From Tetrahymena thermophila SB210 (lineage: Eukaryota; Ciliophora; Oligohymenophorea; Hymenostomatida; Tetrahymenidae), in contig NW_002476418.1 in NCBI RefSeq assembly GCF_000189635.1, forward strand, positions 620,001-684,000: a DNA stretch of 64,000 nucleotides, read 5' to 3'. The notes beneath the pieces were generated by a model, which was not told the DNA's origin, did no database searches, and worked only from the letters and a program-made list of their open reading frames with translations. The position numbers and the translations under genes are program-made. Shown here one piece after another: positions 1 to 12,802 of this stretch. Every line of letters starts with the position of its first letter. Within the stretch, counting starts at the first letter, position 1.

Positions 1-3000
1 CTGACCGAAATCGATTAAAATGATAAAGGGAAAGCTACCCTCAATAAAAAGGTTCTTCGATTAAGATCCCAGCCTTGTTTCTATATCTATCCCTATTACT
101 TATAACGATAAAAGGTTGATTGCATATAGAAATAAATATTGCAAAAAGCCTGAATGCATTTATGATAAATTACAAATTTTAGATAAGCAGAAAAAAGCAA
201 CTTAAACATAAACCCAAATTCCAGAAATAGATGATATGACATTTTGGTGTAACATATGCTTAAATACAATCGATCCAAAGGAGTTTTTACCAGATGAAGA
301 ACTATAAAGGATTATTGATAATACTTGGAATCAAATTGATGAGTTAAATAAGAACCCAAACACAAAAATAAATTGCAAAAGAGTTTAATTGTTTAGAGAT
401 GGTTCGTGGGAACCTATTTTTGTATAAAATAGAGAAGGGAGAATAGTACGCAAAAATCAAACTGTAATAAACAAGGCAATAGTGTTACCATAATTAGAAA
501 ACTGAAGCAGTGAAGAGTTTAAATTTCTCTATGAAACATACCTTAATGAAGCAGCAATCAAGTAACCAGATTATGATGAATTAGTTAGTTTCTCTCTCTT
601 TCCTCATCCCATTCGACCTGATCAAGGGTTAAGAGAACTTAATGCTTATTTTAAACTGAGCACAATTCATTCTCTTACAAAGCAATACAAAATGGAGATT
701 TATCATGGAGTAAATAATATAGTGAAAATAGGAAAAGACCTTATGAGAACATACTTAAAATATCTAGAAAATTAAAGCTACGTAACTTCAAAAACTGGAA
801 GAAGATATTATGTCATAGGTAATTAAAATAAAATACTTTATGTATTTATTTCTGATAAAAAACGTAGGGTGTGAAGTGATGATAAATGAAAATAAATCGA
901 AGGTTGAAAAATATAAGTACTTCTTTTTTGATAAAGGAGAAGTTATTCAGTAGTACAGATTGAAAGACTATGACGATTTGATCTTGCTTTTTAAGTTTGA
1001 TAATTAGTGGTTTGTTACTCTATGGAAAATACATGAAAATGAAATCTACTTAATAGATTATAAAACAAATTCAGAGGATAAATTTGGAAATGTAATTCAG
1101 ATTGTTAAAGATTTTCACAAGAAATTTTTTGATTTTTAAATCCCTGGGAAAGGTATCATTATTTTGCCTGATAACTTTAGCTATAAAGTGCAGGAATCAA
1201 AGAATGACGATTGTGGAGATTTGTGTATGGCTTTTCTCTATTTTTATATTATAGGTAGTCTTATTATTGAAATCAAACTCACTCCTCCTAAGAGAGCTAA
1301 TTTTGCTATTTCTTTTGGATGGCTTCTGCTCAAAATATATCACGAGTAAGAGTACAATTTCAAAAAAAACATTAATAAACCTCAAACGATGCTGCTTTAA
1401 ATTAGTAAACACGCTCCTTCTTCTTAGAGCAACTTAGAAGAGGAAATTTAATAAAGAGACTTGCAAGAACTGTAAGAAGGATTCGGATTTAGGGAGATAT
1501 TTATGGGAGATGGAATAAATAAACTTCCTAAAAATGAAATAGGTAATACGGAAAATAAGGTAATAAGAAAAACTCCTATTCCGAACATAGAAGATTATCC
1601 TGTTTCTGAGGAAACTTTAGAGATGAATGATCAATCAGAAGAAGAATTTAGAAAAAAAATTATTTTTGTAGCATCATAGAAAGATCGTGAGGAGTTGGAT
1701 GAGAATTATAAAAGACAAAGTGCAAAAAATTATTAAACAAAATAAATTCTTAATTCGTTCGAAATAGAGCCATATAAATTCAACAATAGGAGTACTGCTT
1801 AAGATTAAATTATTTAAGAAAAGCGTATTTAAATTTATTTTTTTAATTTAGTTGAATGAAAATCAATAATTTTGTAATATTATTTAAAAGCTGCTTTTAA
1901 CTAACAAGAAAGGAGATCTGCAAACAATAAATTAAACTAAGATTCCTTTTAGCTTAAACCTGAAAGTATTTGGTAACACCTTTCGTCTTAGCCTGATCAG
2001 TTAGAATAATCCTCAATTAGGAAAAAGGTAGAAAATAAAAGTTAGCTGCAAAAAGCAGGAGACTAAATTTTAAGCTAGTCTAGCTATTTAAGCAGTAACT
2101 AAATGTCTTAGCAATAGGTAAGTCCGATAATGAAATAAGTTTAATAGCAAAATCAGTAATCTAAAAAAATTGCTTAACTTTCTAAGCAAGAGTTTGAAAA
2201 ACAAAAAAAAGAACTTGAAGATAAATTAGTGTAAATAAACAATCAATTCATCAAAAAGCAAGACATCATTGATATTTTAGATGATATTAGAAAAGATGTC
2301 AATTTCGAAATGAAAATAGAAATGAGGAAGCTTGCAGAGGACATCAAGCTAGAATAAGAAAAAAAGGCTATTGAAGATGAGCTAAGAAAGAAACACTTCG
2401 AAGATTATTTTAAGTTTTTGTTAGCTTATTATTATGAAAATGATATTTAATAATATTATTAATTACTAGAAGAATACAATAATCGTTTAAGATAGTTTGC
2501 TGTTTCAAATTTACCAGACAATTTATTTCTATAATAAGTTAATTAGCCTTAAATGAATAATAACTCTTCTTTGTCAACTGCAGGATAAACACTTCCTTTT
2601 GGTAGTAATATTAATTCTTAACATACGCCTTAGAAGGGTTACAAATCTAGTGAACAGCTTTACGAAGGTTATTTCAATAGAGGATCTATGAAGTATGCTT
2701 CTAATCTAGGTAATAAGCCTCAAGCTTGGAGCATAGAACCCAAGTACTTAGATAATGATAATAATTTTAATAATGGTAATATAAAAGTTCCAAAAAATGC
2801 TGAATTTAGAAGCCCTGGATTTAATGGATTTGCAATTTCGCCAGAGAAGTCTGAAAAATACAAAAATAGAATTCAAAAATATCTATTTGACGACTTGTAA
2901 TTTGGATAAGCAAGAGCAGACTATCTCAAAGAAATAAGAAAAAAATAAGAGCAGAAAGAAAGAATCTAGCATGAACAAATTGAAGATTTAACCAGGATAA

Positions 3001-3311
3001 ACGATAGAGGATTAAAATTATTTGGTGGCGATTATTACAAACAATAAAAAATATAAAATTAAATAGAACAAGAACGTAAATATTAGCAATTACTACTTAA
3101 CCCAGGTGGATAGCAATAAAATTAAAGAAAAAGTTAATTATTTTCAAAATACAACTCTTAAACTAACCTTTAAGATTTATATAATATGAACTAAGATTTA
3201 TATACATCTAAAACTAACAATAATGTTAATACGGTCAGTTCTGGATATAAAACTTTTGTGCCTACATCTAACTCTATTAAAATTACTAACAACTCATACT
3301 AAAATTTTTGA
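1..3311 (+). CDS. SP-RING (PIAS/SIZ-like) plus C48/Ulp1-like protein with coiled-coil tail, 5' partial
   Basis: The first available ATG is at 20, but PIAS-type proteins usually have more N-terminal sequence, so the gene probably enters from the left. Residues coded about 80-400 match an SP-RING: a CKKPECIYD zinc knuckle, then FWCNIC, then the RDGSWEPI signature that follows SP-RINGs in SUMO E3 ligases. After the intron at 819-867 (49 nt, restores frame) comes a C48-like core: NQWFVTLW, LIDYKT, KVQES and DDCGDLC align with the H-D-Q-C signature of Ulp1/SENP proteases, but the His position reads Gln (TAG at 1005-1007). A second intron, 1825-1890 (or to 1908), joins a Q-rich tail with a coiled coil near 2190-2460 and a basic helix near 2900-3100. 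An in-frame TGA at 503-505 is unexplained: a small unrecognised intron (for example 464-517), two genes, or an error. The domain calls are inference from motifs; single-gene status is uncertain. Confidence 0.6.
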
Positions 3312-4644
3312 AATTTAACTTAAATTCATAATTTTAAGATTATTGATAAACTTAAATTAATTTGCTCAAATTATGCTTAACCGAACGCTCTTACTTTCAA
3401 TTACTTGTAGGGTAATTTTTATTAGTTTTCTTGAAGGTAGTCATCTCAAATCTGAAAACTTTTAAATCTAAAATTAATTTTAAAAAGATAATAAATCTGA
3501 AATCTAAAAACTGGACAAAAAATAAATAACATTGATTGAGTCTGTTTGGCAAGTTTGAAAAGATTAACATATATATTGTGATTTAGGGTAGAATTTTAAC
3601 TCTTGTTCTGATGCCTAAAAAGCGATTGATTTAGTTACTTTAAGATACTCTATTAATTAGCAAGGAGTTTAAATAATACCTTTATAACTAACTCTTTTAA
3701 TATAATAATCAAGGCGAAGTAATAAATTATTGATAATTTATTTATTTGTATTTTCCACTTATATTGATTATTTTCAATATAATTTATGATTGTTATATAA
3801 TGAAACATTATATTCCTTCATTTATTTTTTAACATTTCAAAAATAGAATTCATTGTCTTTTTGGATATTTTAAAGATATTAATACAAATTTATTTAATAA
3901 TAAAATTAAAAGTAGGTTCAAATAGATAAACAAATAAAATACAAATTCCCTTTTGTTTAATTATTTTAAAACTTCATTTTGTTTGTTTGTTTGTTTTCAA
4001 TTATAATTTTTTACAAAATTTAATTTGTATTTTGTAATTAAATACTAAATTTTTAAATACAATATTTTATGTAACTGATAAATTATCATGTCTAAATAAG
4101 ATTTAATTTCAAATCATGCATTATTTTACATAATACAATCATTTTTTATAGTTTTAAAATAAAAATTAATTTATACAATCAATCATAATTTTTTATTTTA
4201 TTAATCTAATTTTTATTTCCAAAATGTAATTAATAAGAATTTATTTTGTCAAGCTTTGAATTAAATGAATTCATTTTAATTTTTTAGTATTTACTTTTTA
4301 AAAATAAATAATTAGGATTTCTTTTAGGAAAAGTTATTAATTTCTAGGTTATTAAAATGTGTTAAAATTGAAAAATATTTTTTTTTTGTTGCATTAATCT
4401 GATTTAAATTTAAAAAGAAATATATCTTGAAGAAATAAATTAGCATTGAGTGATTAATTGAGTTATTTGGTTCTTGTGATAGATAGCAAACAAAAAATAT
4501 ATCTTAAGGGTTTAGTAATTAGAAAGATTCCATGATAATAAATATAAAATTACGCATAACTCACACAGAAAATAAAGTTGCTTAAAATATATTTTGCTTA
4601 TAAAATTAATTTATATTTAATTGATTAAATGAATGTGTTTTTAT
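3312..4644. other. Intergenic, convergent 3' ends
   Basis: This AT-rich spacer lies between two genes whose 3' ends face each other. It has many short A and T runs and broken GTTT repeats near 3980. I see no coding frame, RNA gene or mobile element in it. Confidence 0.6.
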
Positions 4645-5187
4645 TCATGGATATTCATTGTCTTCAGATATTTCTTCATAACCAGCATACTCATTTTAGA
4701 AATCATTTTCGTTGTAATTTTGCTTATTTTAATCCTGATGATCATACTTTTAATTAGATTCATAGCCTTCATAATGGTCATCTCCTAATTTTTGAAATAA
4801 GTAAGTAAATTATACTTAAAACATTCTTTTTAAATAAAAAATGAAATACCTAAATTAAGTTGTTGTTGGATTCTATGAACAAGAAGAGCTACCTATTTAT
4901 ATTTATGTTAATATTAATATGAGCACAATGAATAAATTCATTCCAATTATTTAATTTACTTATTAAATTGATACAACATTTTTATTGAGGTAAAGTGGAT
5001 GTTCTAAGAACAATCTTTTTGCAACCTTTTCACAGTCAGGGTTCATAACTAAATCATTCAAATCTATGATATAAAGTCTCTTTTTTTTATCTTTTTCATT
5101 TAATTTATATACAAGTCCAATTTATGCAGGATTGTATTTTACAACCCATTTCAAAGGAACTAACTTAGTAGGTAAACCAGTTTACAT
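4645..5187 (-). CDS. CEP19-like basal body/centrosomal protein
   Basis: Three exons, 5187-4960, 4892-4850 and 4784-4645, give 136 aa; introns 4893-4959 and 4785-4849 are GT...AG, and the exon lengths sum to a whole number of codons. The core has KYNPAQIGLVYK, then a basic turn (KDKKKR), LYIIDLNDL, and a helix with VVSIQQ continuing into VALLVH. This order and spacing resemble animal CEP19 (FQPPAIILIYE, then a basic turn, then the QVSLRQLEKL helix). CEP19 sits at the centriole distal end and recruits RABL2 for IFT-B entry into cilia, which fits a ciliated cell. The last 45 residues are acidic, Gln/Asn/Tyr-rich and not conserved. The middle exon is only 43 nt, so automatic gene finders may miss it. 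Identity is inferred from pattern memory, not a database search. Confidence 0.55.
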
Positions 5188-6487
5188 TTTATTTTATATG
5201 CTAATATGTTATTTTATTTTTTAAATGTTGCTTCTTCTTCTTCTTGTAATAAGATTTAGCTGCTGTTCACTTAAACGTTTCTTCTACCTTTAAATATATT
5301 ATCTAATAAAGTTATGGTCTTATAATTATTTATTATAAAAATTAGCTTGATCTTTGTTATATTTTTTGAATTGGCGTTGAAAAATTTCAAATTAATTTTA
5401 AAAATTGCATCAAAAAGACCATATAAATATAGAAAGGTAGTCAAAAAATATTTATCTAATCTCCCAAGCACATATAAATTAATAAATAAATAAATATCTA
5501 ACTCTATTTTATTTTTTTATTTATAGAGTGAAATAATTATCATCATATATGACATGGAGTTATTTGTAACATAAGGATTGAAATTTAAAAATAAAGCTAA
5601 AGAAAATAAAAATCTGGATTTAATTTTTAAAAATTTAAAAATTAATGAATATTTGACTCAATAAATCATCCAATTAAAAGATTATTTTTTTTGAAAATTT
5701 ACAAAAATAATTAATTAATAAAATATTTAGCTTGCTTTGTCTTTCATAAATAATTTTTCATTTTTTGGAACTTTTTAATAAAGAAACAGTTTTTCTACTT
5801 GAATGAATAAATGAATTATCATATCATATTATTATAGTTATTTTAAAATCTAATTCTTTAACAATTATTTAAACATATATTCCATAAATAAATATAAATA
5901 ATTTCAATTTGAAATTTCATCAAAACCATATCTTTAGTTAGAATTTCGAAAAAGATAAATAAATTATTTACAAAAATTAATTCTATTAATTGATTAAAGA
6001 ATTATTATTTAAAAATTTAGCTAATCAAAATTAATTCAATTAGCATTTAAAATTTTAAAATTAGAAGTATGTATCTATCAAATATGGTAGGATGACCAAT
6101 TTTAATATTTTTGTAAATTATTTAAGTATGTATGTATATCTTTTATATATATAAATAAAATATTCCAACTTGAAAATTACATTAAAGGTGTATCATTTTT
6201 TCTTCTTCTAACTTTTGAAATAAGATAATTAATTAATCTATACAGTGCATATAATACTAATTTCATTTTTAACTATGGTATTTTAACTTTATCTATGTTT
6301 TAAATAAATGTTTGATAAAGAATTTTTAAGATTTAAAAATAAAAAATCATTACAATTTTATTTTTAATTTAACATTTATTTGTTTACAAAAAACTAACAA
6401 AACTAAAAAATAAAATATATTTATTTATTTATATAAAATTGATTGATTATTATTGATTATTTAATCTATTAAAACAATTCATTTAAA
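5188..6487. other. Intergenic/promoter region
   Basis: AT-rich spacer upstream of the CEP19-like gene and downstream of the oxidoreductase gene. A slightly more G/C-containing stretch at 5225-5290, just 5' of the CEP19-like start, encodes Arg/Glu-rich runs on the minus strand but has no in-frame link to the gene; it is probably 5' untranslated sequence. Nothing else is recognisable. Confidence 0.5.
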
Positions 6488-7585
6488 TCAAGCTTAAAAT
6501 ACTATTTTTCCTCTAGTATGTCTGTTTTTCATTTCTAAGAGGTAGTGCTTTAATTCTTCAAGTTTTATAACTTTTTTCTCTATGGTGATTTTCTTATTTC
6601 TATATAAATCAAGGAATATATCTCCATAATATTTAAGATCTGATTTATGAGCAGATGAACCATATAGATATGCCAAACCAAGGGTAACATTATGGACAGA
6701 TTTGCTAAGACCAAAAAGACGATTAGTATAATCAGTATTTTCTACTGCTACAACAAGTTCACCTCTAAAGCCAAGAGTTTAAAGACCTTCTTCAGTTGTT
6801 TTGCTATCAACCAAGTCAATCCAAACATCAAGTTGATTATCTCCAAGGATTTCTTTAACCCTTTTGCCTACATTTTCAGTATTGTAATCAATTGCGTGAG
6901 TAGCTCCTAAAGAGAGAACAAAATCGAAATTGCTCTTAGAACATGTTGAAATAATTCTTATGTTCTTCTATTCTTCTTCATCGAAATTGTTTTCTTTCCA
7001 TAATTTGAGAAGCTACAAAGTAAAATATCCAACACCACCAGCTCCTGCAGTAACTACAATATTTCTAATATACCTATTAGAAATGCTATTAGGATCTTTA
7101 TAAATAGGTAATCTTAATTTAATCATAACAATTTAAAGAGCAGTGTATCCTGCACAAGGAATAGTTGCTAAATCAGTATAAATTGACTCTCCAACTTATT
7201 AAATCAAATCTTAGGGAACGATTGCAGCAGTTCTAATGTCTTGTACTTTGTATTCTCCAAAAGCTCCGTATTTACTTTTAAGGCTTCCATGAGCCAATAA
7301 AACTGTCTCATTCACCTTGTATACGTTAGAATCTACTTTAGGGCCTAACTTAACTACAACACCGATATGGTCTATACCAACAGTTCTTGGGAACTAGAAA
7401 TCAAAAGGACCACCTTCATTATCACAGCATTTATAGTCAACAGGATTGAGAGCTGCAGATTTAACTTTAACAAGTACCTCATATTCCTCCAATTCAGTAG
7501 GGAGAGGCTTTTCGACTAATTGAATACTTTCAACACCCTTTTGAGGGCATTCCCAAACTCTGTATACTTAAGGAAGATCAGTCAT
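6488..7585 (-). CDS. MDR-family NAD(P)H-dependent oxidoreductase (quinone reductase/zinc-free ADH-like)
   Basis: One uninterrupted exon of 366 codons, 365 aa, stop TGA at 6488-6490. The N-terminal GroES-like half has VLVKVKSAALNPVDYK and GIDHIGVVVKLG, typical of medium-chain dehydrogenase/reductases of the quinone oxidoreductase and enoyl reductase type. The Rossmann half begins near residue 180 with the dinucleotide motif GAGGVGYFTLQLLK, followed by TCSKSN and LGATHAIDY, the usual cofactor-phosphate and YNTE region. The structural-zinc cysteines of classical alcohol dehydrogenases are not visible, so a zinc-free member is likely. The length is normal for the family. The protein should be cytosolic; the substrate cannot be told from sequence alone. 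Confidence 0.85.
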
Positions 7586-9037
7586 TTATTAGATAGGTAT
7601 TTATTTATTTTGCGTTTTGCTAATAATACAATTTATTTTATTCAAGTATCTTTGTTTATTTATTAAATTATTACTAAATATTGATATTCTTGGTTCTCAA
7701 ATTTATATTGATATTAGAATGGATATCTTTTTATATAAAAATAGATAATCTATCATCAATAGAATAATTCTCGAAGTTTTGTAATACTTAATCCAAATAT
7801 AATATTTTTAAAAGGTTACTGTTTAAAATTATAATAAATTTAAATATGAAGAAAATGCATTAAAATAAAATAAATTTGTTGAAAATATAATAAAATAAAA
7901 TAGATTTGTTAAATTTAATCCATATAAAATAATTTTTATTATTGATATTAATAATAAAAATAAACTAATACAAAAAGCTGTAATTTGTGTTGTCTGCCAT
8001 TCATTCATCATTTAGTCATTGTTAATTTTGCATCTAAATCTTTAAAAGTAATTTATAATTTGCAAAGAGTGAATTAATTAGTTCTATTTATTCGTCTCTA
8101 AATTAATGCATTTAATTAATAAAAACATTCTTTTAGAAAATTTAAAGAAAAATTAATCAAAGATTCTGATAAAATAAAAATGTAAATAAATTTATCTTCA
8201 AGTAATTAATGTTTTTTTCTTATTTTAATTAATAACTAATACTCTGACTAGTAATAAGCTAATCATCATATTTACAGATTTAAAATTTATCAAAATTGTT
8301 ATTTTAGGATACTTTATTTTTAGAAGACTATTACTGTTAGTTATATTTAGCAAAAGTAAGCTATTTCCTTCAAAGTTCTTAGAAGAAATTTGATCAAGTT
8401 AATGAATCACATTTATATCTAAATATTATCATTGAAAATTATTGAACTGCTAAGTTCTTAATTCAATTTATTTAAAGATAGTTAGATTATAGATAAAAAA
8501 TATTTTTTTAATCCATTAAATTATGAATGCTTAAATATCTGTTTTTAATCAAACAAAAATATATTAAATACAAATAAAATAGCTCATTTTTTAAGACAAG
8601 TTTTTAAGTTGATGCTTTGTTTATAAAATGGGTTATTTAACAAAAAGGTTTTGCCTTTAAAAATTATTTTTTAAATAAAATAAAAATTTTTTTAGAAACA
8701 TTTTCTGTCATTAATTATGAAAATATGAAAAATAATATATAAAAGCTTAATTAAAATTTACTATTAATATTGCTAAATACATTTATTGGTAAGCCAACCT
8801 TTTTAAAAACAAATTTAATGTTTGTAAATTGATGCATTCAAAAAAATACATTAAAATTTTTAATATTCAAAGAAAGTTTTGTTTTGAAAAATTTGAAAAA
8901 TATTTTTTAATATAATCAAAATATAAATGAAAAAAACATATTTTATAAATATATTTTTTATTTATTTTATCATTTGCCTGTCTTTGAAAAAAATAAACAA
9001 TCAATAATATTTTTAATTATTTAGTATGATTAAAAAA
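7586..9037. other. Intergenic, AT-rich
   Basis: About 1.45 kb of AT-rich DNA upstream of the oxidoreductase and downstream of the next minus-strand gene. It contains short imperfect repeats such as the AAAATAAA-TTTGTTGAA pair at 7850-7915. No coding frame of useful length with ciliate codon use was found. Confidence 0.5.
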
Positions 9038-12000
9038 TCATAATTTTCTATATATGAGTTGGCATTATCGAATAGTTTTCATTATTTTATCCTCATAAAA
9101 TGTAAAATAATCATTGTCTATATATTCACTAAGCTTGTTATAAGCCAAAACATATTTTTTTTCATCATCTCTATCTAAGCAATCTCCAACTTTTATAGCA
9201 TGAAGAACAAGATTTGGATTGTCGTATTTCATTATTTTTATTGTTTTGCAGAATGCAGGGATGCAGAAATTAGCATCTTTGATATGCTCAGAAAGATGGT
9301 TTAGTTTTTTAAGGTAGAAGGGGCATTCTGGACAAAGACAGAACTTCTTAGCTAAATTTGAAACATTATTGAAAGTTATTTTGACTTCTTTTTATCTTAG
9401 CAACATAAAAAGCTGATTATGGCTGACTGGTTTGATATTTATATGGAGTGGAGCCATTTTTTCTTTGTACACAGCCTATAACTTTTACTGACAAATTTGC
9501 ATGACCTTTTCAAACTTAACATTCATAATTTTATTGATTTTTTATGCCTTAAAAGTTCTGTAAACTTTTTTAATGTCAGTCATCAAAGGTGTGGAATTTC
9601 TTACATAACTATTATTATGTCTCTAGATATGATAGAGCCAGAACCATAAAATCTCTCCTTTGAACTTTTCACCACTCAGGAAGTATTCACAAATATTCTT
9701 AAGACTTACAAAGAAATTATACTTTCCAAAATTCAAATATTCGAATTTCTTTTTATTCAAGCGTAATCTATATGATTTATCAACAGAAAATACCTCATCA
9801 ATTCTTGAAGTACTCTCAACTTCCATCATCATTTGTCTCACTGTAGGGAATTCAAGGACTCTATCAATATACTTGTTGACTGTTTTTCTACCAAAATCTT
9901 TTAACTTTTCTACATCGAATCCATTAACTTCGAAATAAGAAGTCATCTTTGCTGGATTTTTAATTCCTCTAAAATTGTATAAAAAATATAATTTAAATAG
10001 TTATTTTTGACATTTTTTGTTACCTTGCAACTATTTCTTGCATGATAGCCTCAAGAATTTCTTTGATTAGAACTCTATCGGTAAGTTCACCTTTTTTAAC
10101 AAGGTAAAAAAGGACTAACAAACCTTTTGAAGGTCCTTGACACTAAGTTGGATGACCTTCATGATATGTTACCATACTTAATCTTGGATTGGTAACAAGC
10201 ATCTTGCAGAATTCGACGAAAAATTTGCTTTCACTGTAAACAATACAGACAGAATGATAGATTTTATCAAGAAGATCAGTAATAAAATCTGATTTTTCTT
10301 CATTCAACAAATAAATGAGAGTATTTGCTAATAGTGCAAAATAGGCCTCTTAGAAAATGGTGTCAACATTGTTCATCACATTAAAAGTATTCAATACATG
10401 GAAAAACTTGGATTAGAGTAAAGGCTTTAAATCATAATCCTTTGGTCCAAATAATGGAACAACTGCATCAATAGTTTCTTTGATTTGGGTGCTTTTTATT
10501 AATAATTAATTCAAAATATTTAGCTTTTATAATAAAATTTACTTGTAGTCGTCTTAGTCTGTCTCATATCCTGCATTTAAAATAAGCTTTTTATCAGGAG
10601 TATTTTGAATAGAGATGGTATCTACATACTAGTTGATTCTAGCAATATCTATCACCTTAACAAGATAAGGGTTAATCATTGATCCATTTGTGCGCTATAG
10701 TCTTTTGATAAATATAAAAACATATAAATAAACACATATTAGAAATATATTTAATAAATATTTTTTACTTTACTCCAAGACCAACTAAAGGAAAAGAGGA
10801 AATAAGGTTGTATTGATTTTAAATAAGTCCAATAGCATCAAAAATGTCCTCTTGTAAGATTATGTCCTTAAAATTTTCAAGAGTGATTATAGATCTTACT
10901 TCATCACTATCAGGATTAATTTCTTTCTAAACTTACCTTAGTTTAGCAGCAAAATTCTCTTTAATTTTAAGAAACTCTTAAACATCAAGGCCCTGCATTT
11001 AAATAGCTCTCTAATGGAACTTGCCTACAATAGTACCAATTTTTTATCTTTCTTTTAGCTACTCATCACTTAATTAATCTGAAAAAAAAAATAATTAGAG
11101 CTTAAATGAATTTGAAAAAGTTAAAATTACCTAAAAGATTGTTTTCTCCTGATAAATCTTTTAAGGATTTAATTAGTAATTGAACCTAGAATTTAATTTA
11201 ATTTCTTTGTTTAGAGAGAAATCTTTACTTAACAGTTAATTTTTAGCCGACTGTGATTTCTTCTTAGTTTTAATTTAAGGCTTCATTCATTTGATATTTT
11301 AAAAAATTTTCCAAATAATTCTAGATTTCCTAAATTTCCTCTTGACCAACAGCATCTATCTAAGTGAGTTAAACGATTTCATTCACCCAAGTTGTAAAAA
11401 TATTTACTAAAGACTCTATATCAAGGTTGTTTAGTCTTTCGATTCTGTGGTTTTAAAAATCACTCTTCGCCAAAAACCACTCGCCTTGATATTGATGAGA
11501 AACTGCGACACTTCCGCTATTTAACTTAGTATTTTAAAAATTAAATTTTTAAATTTAAGTTTAATGAAATTTATTTAAACTGAGATTATTTTTTAATTCT
11601 AAGTAATTCAAATAGGAATTTTTTTTGAAAGAAATTAAATGAAAAGAAATAATTCATTTTTTAGAGTTAAAAGTTTAAGATTTTTTCTTTAAAATTATTA
11701 TTTAAAAAAACAATTTAAATTTGATAGATTTTTACCAGCTTTGAAGGTTTTGACCAAGGAAATTACTAAAGCTCTTTTTCAGCATTTAGTTTGATAGTAA
11801 ATTTTAGTTGTTAAACTATTTTTTGAGAAATTAATTCCAAAAACTATAAAAAGCTTTCGTCTGTTTTTGGCTTATTTTTTGGCATAATTTGTTCGTAAAT
11901 AAATGCTTATGAAGGATCAGAAGGGAATTTATTGAAAAGGTCCGAAACAAATGCTTGCTTTTTTAAAAAATCTAAATCTCCTGTGTCAATAAATAGAATT

Positions 12001-12585
12001 TTAGACTTTTCTAATTTGTGAGGATAAAAATTTTTTGTCAAATCTCTGATACCGATACACTCTATGGATTTCATCATCAAAACAACAATTAAATTTGATG
12101 TCTATGACAACTAAATAGTTTTTTCAAGGATTTTTTCTAAGATAGAGTTTAGGACAAAATACTTAAATTAGGATGCCTTTTCTTGGTTTATTTGTTAAAG
12201 CTTGTCCTTTTTACAGTAAAGGGAAAATTGCTGAGCAAAGTATTCTTTTGTTTTATCTGAACATTATAAGTTATAACCCTCAAATAGCTATCTGTTCTAT
12301 ACCTTTCTCCAATCTTGAATACTAAATTGAGACATCGAGTCCTAAAACCCCATAGTGATCAATTCGAAAAATTCAGTATCTTGTTTTATGAAATCGTATA
12401 AAGAATTTTCAATCAACTTAGTATAAGTGTCTTCATTGTCGTACACAACTAATATATTTTAAAATTTAGATTAAAATTTATTTTATTGTTAAAAAATTAC
12501 AAAAAACTTTAGTTTTAGTTTTATTTTCTTAAATCTAAGGAATCTTATAGAATTAAAGCTCCTTGATTTTTTCTGCTTCTTCCAT
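9038..12585 (-). CDS. Large uncharacterised protein, 1032 aa
   Basis: I do not recognise this family. Six exons are separated by introns 12449-12500, 11525-11735, 11079-11130, 10695-10773 and 9969-10023; all are GT...AG, all restore frame, and exon lengths sum to 1033 codons including TGA at 9038-9040. The start MEEAEKIK precedes a hydrophobic strand VFFVYDNED formed across the first intron. The protein looks mostly alpha-helical, with alternating Leu/Ile/Phe and charged residues, no signal peptide and no clear membrane segment. A short cysteine cluster, CLCPECPFY, lies about 110 residues from the C-terminus and might bind metal. Its even hydrophobicity and size recall helical-repeat scaffold proteins, but this is only a suggestion. 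Confidence 0.75.
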
Positions 12586-12720
12586 ATTTTCGTTATTTTA
12601 TTTATTTATTAATTTAATAATAAATATTCATTTGAGCTAAACGAAAATGTTCTATTATAAAGAGCCTCCTAAGCATAGAAAATTATTATTTGTATATTTT
12701 ATTCGTTCTTATAAATATAA

Positions 12721-12802
12721 AAAGAGTCTATTAAAATTCATGTTAATATTTATAGAGTCTATTCAAATTCATGTTAGTATTTAAAGAGTCTATTAAAAAA
12801 TC
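12721..12802 (+). repeat. 31-nt tandem repeat, about 2.6 units
   Basis: Units start AAAGAGTCTATT at 12721, ATAGAGTCTATT at 12752 and AAAGAGTCTATT at 12783, each followed by an AAATTCATGTTA-like core in the first two. Period 31 nt, with few differences between units. Confidence 0.8.

Noticed and set aside
1-1860. Reading the C48-like segment as part of a Polinton-type element
   Set aside because: It is joined in frame to an SP-RING and carries spliceosomal introns; no integrase, polymerase or capsid frame or terminal repeat lies nearby, so a host gene fits better.
5271-5471. 66-codon minus-strand frame upstream of the CEP19-like gene
   Set aside because: Composition is like random A/T-rich DNA, it is not in frame with the gene, and no splice pair joins it cleanly.
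9660-9938. Plus-strand 92-codon frame
   Set aside because: It is the mirror of a well-supported exon of the 1032-aa minus-strand gene.
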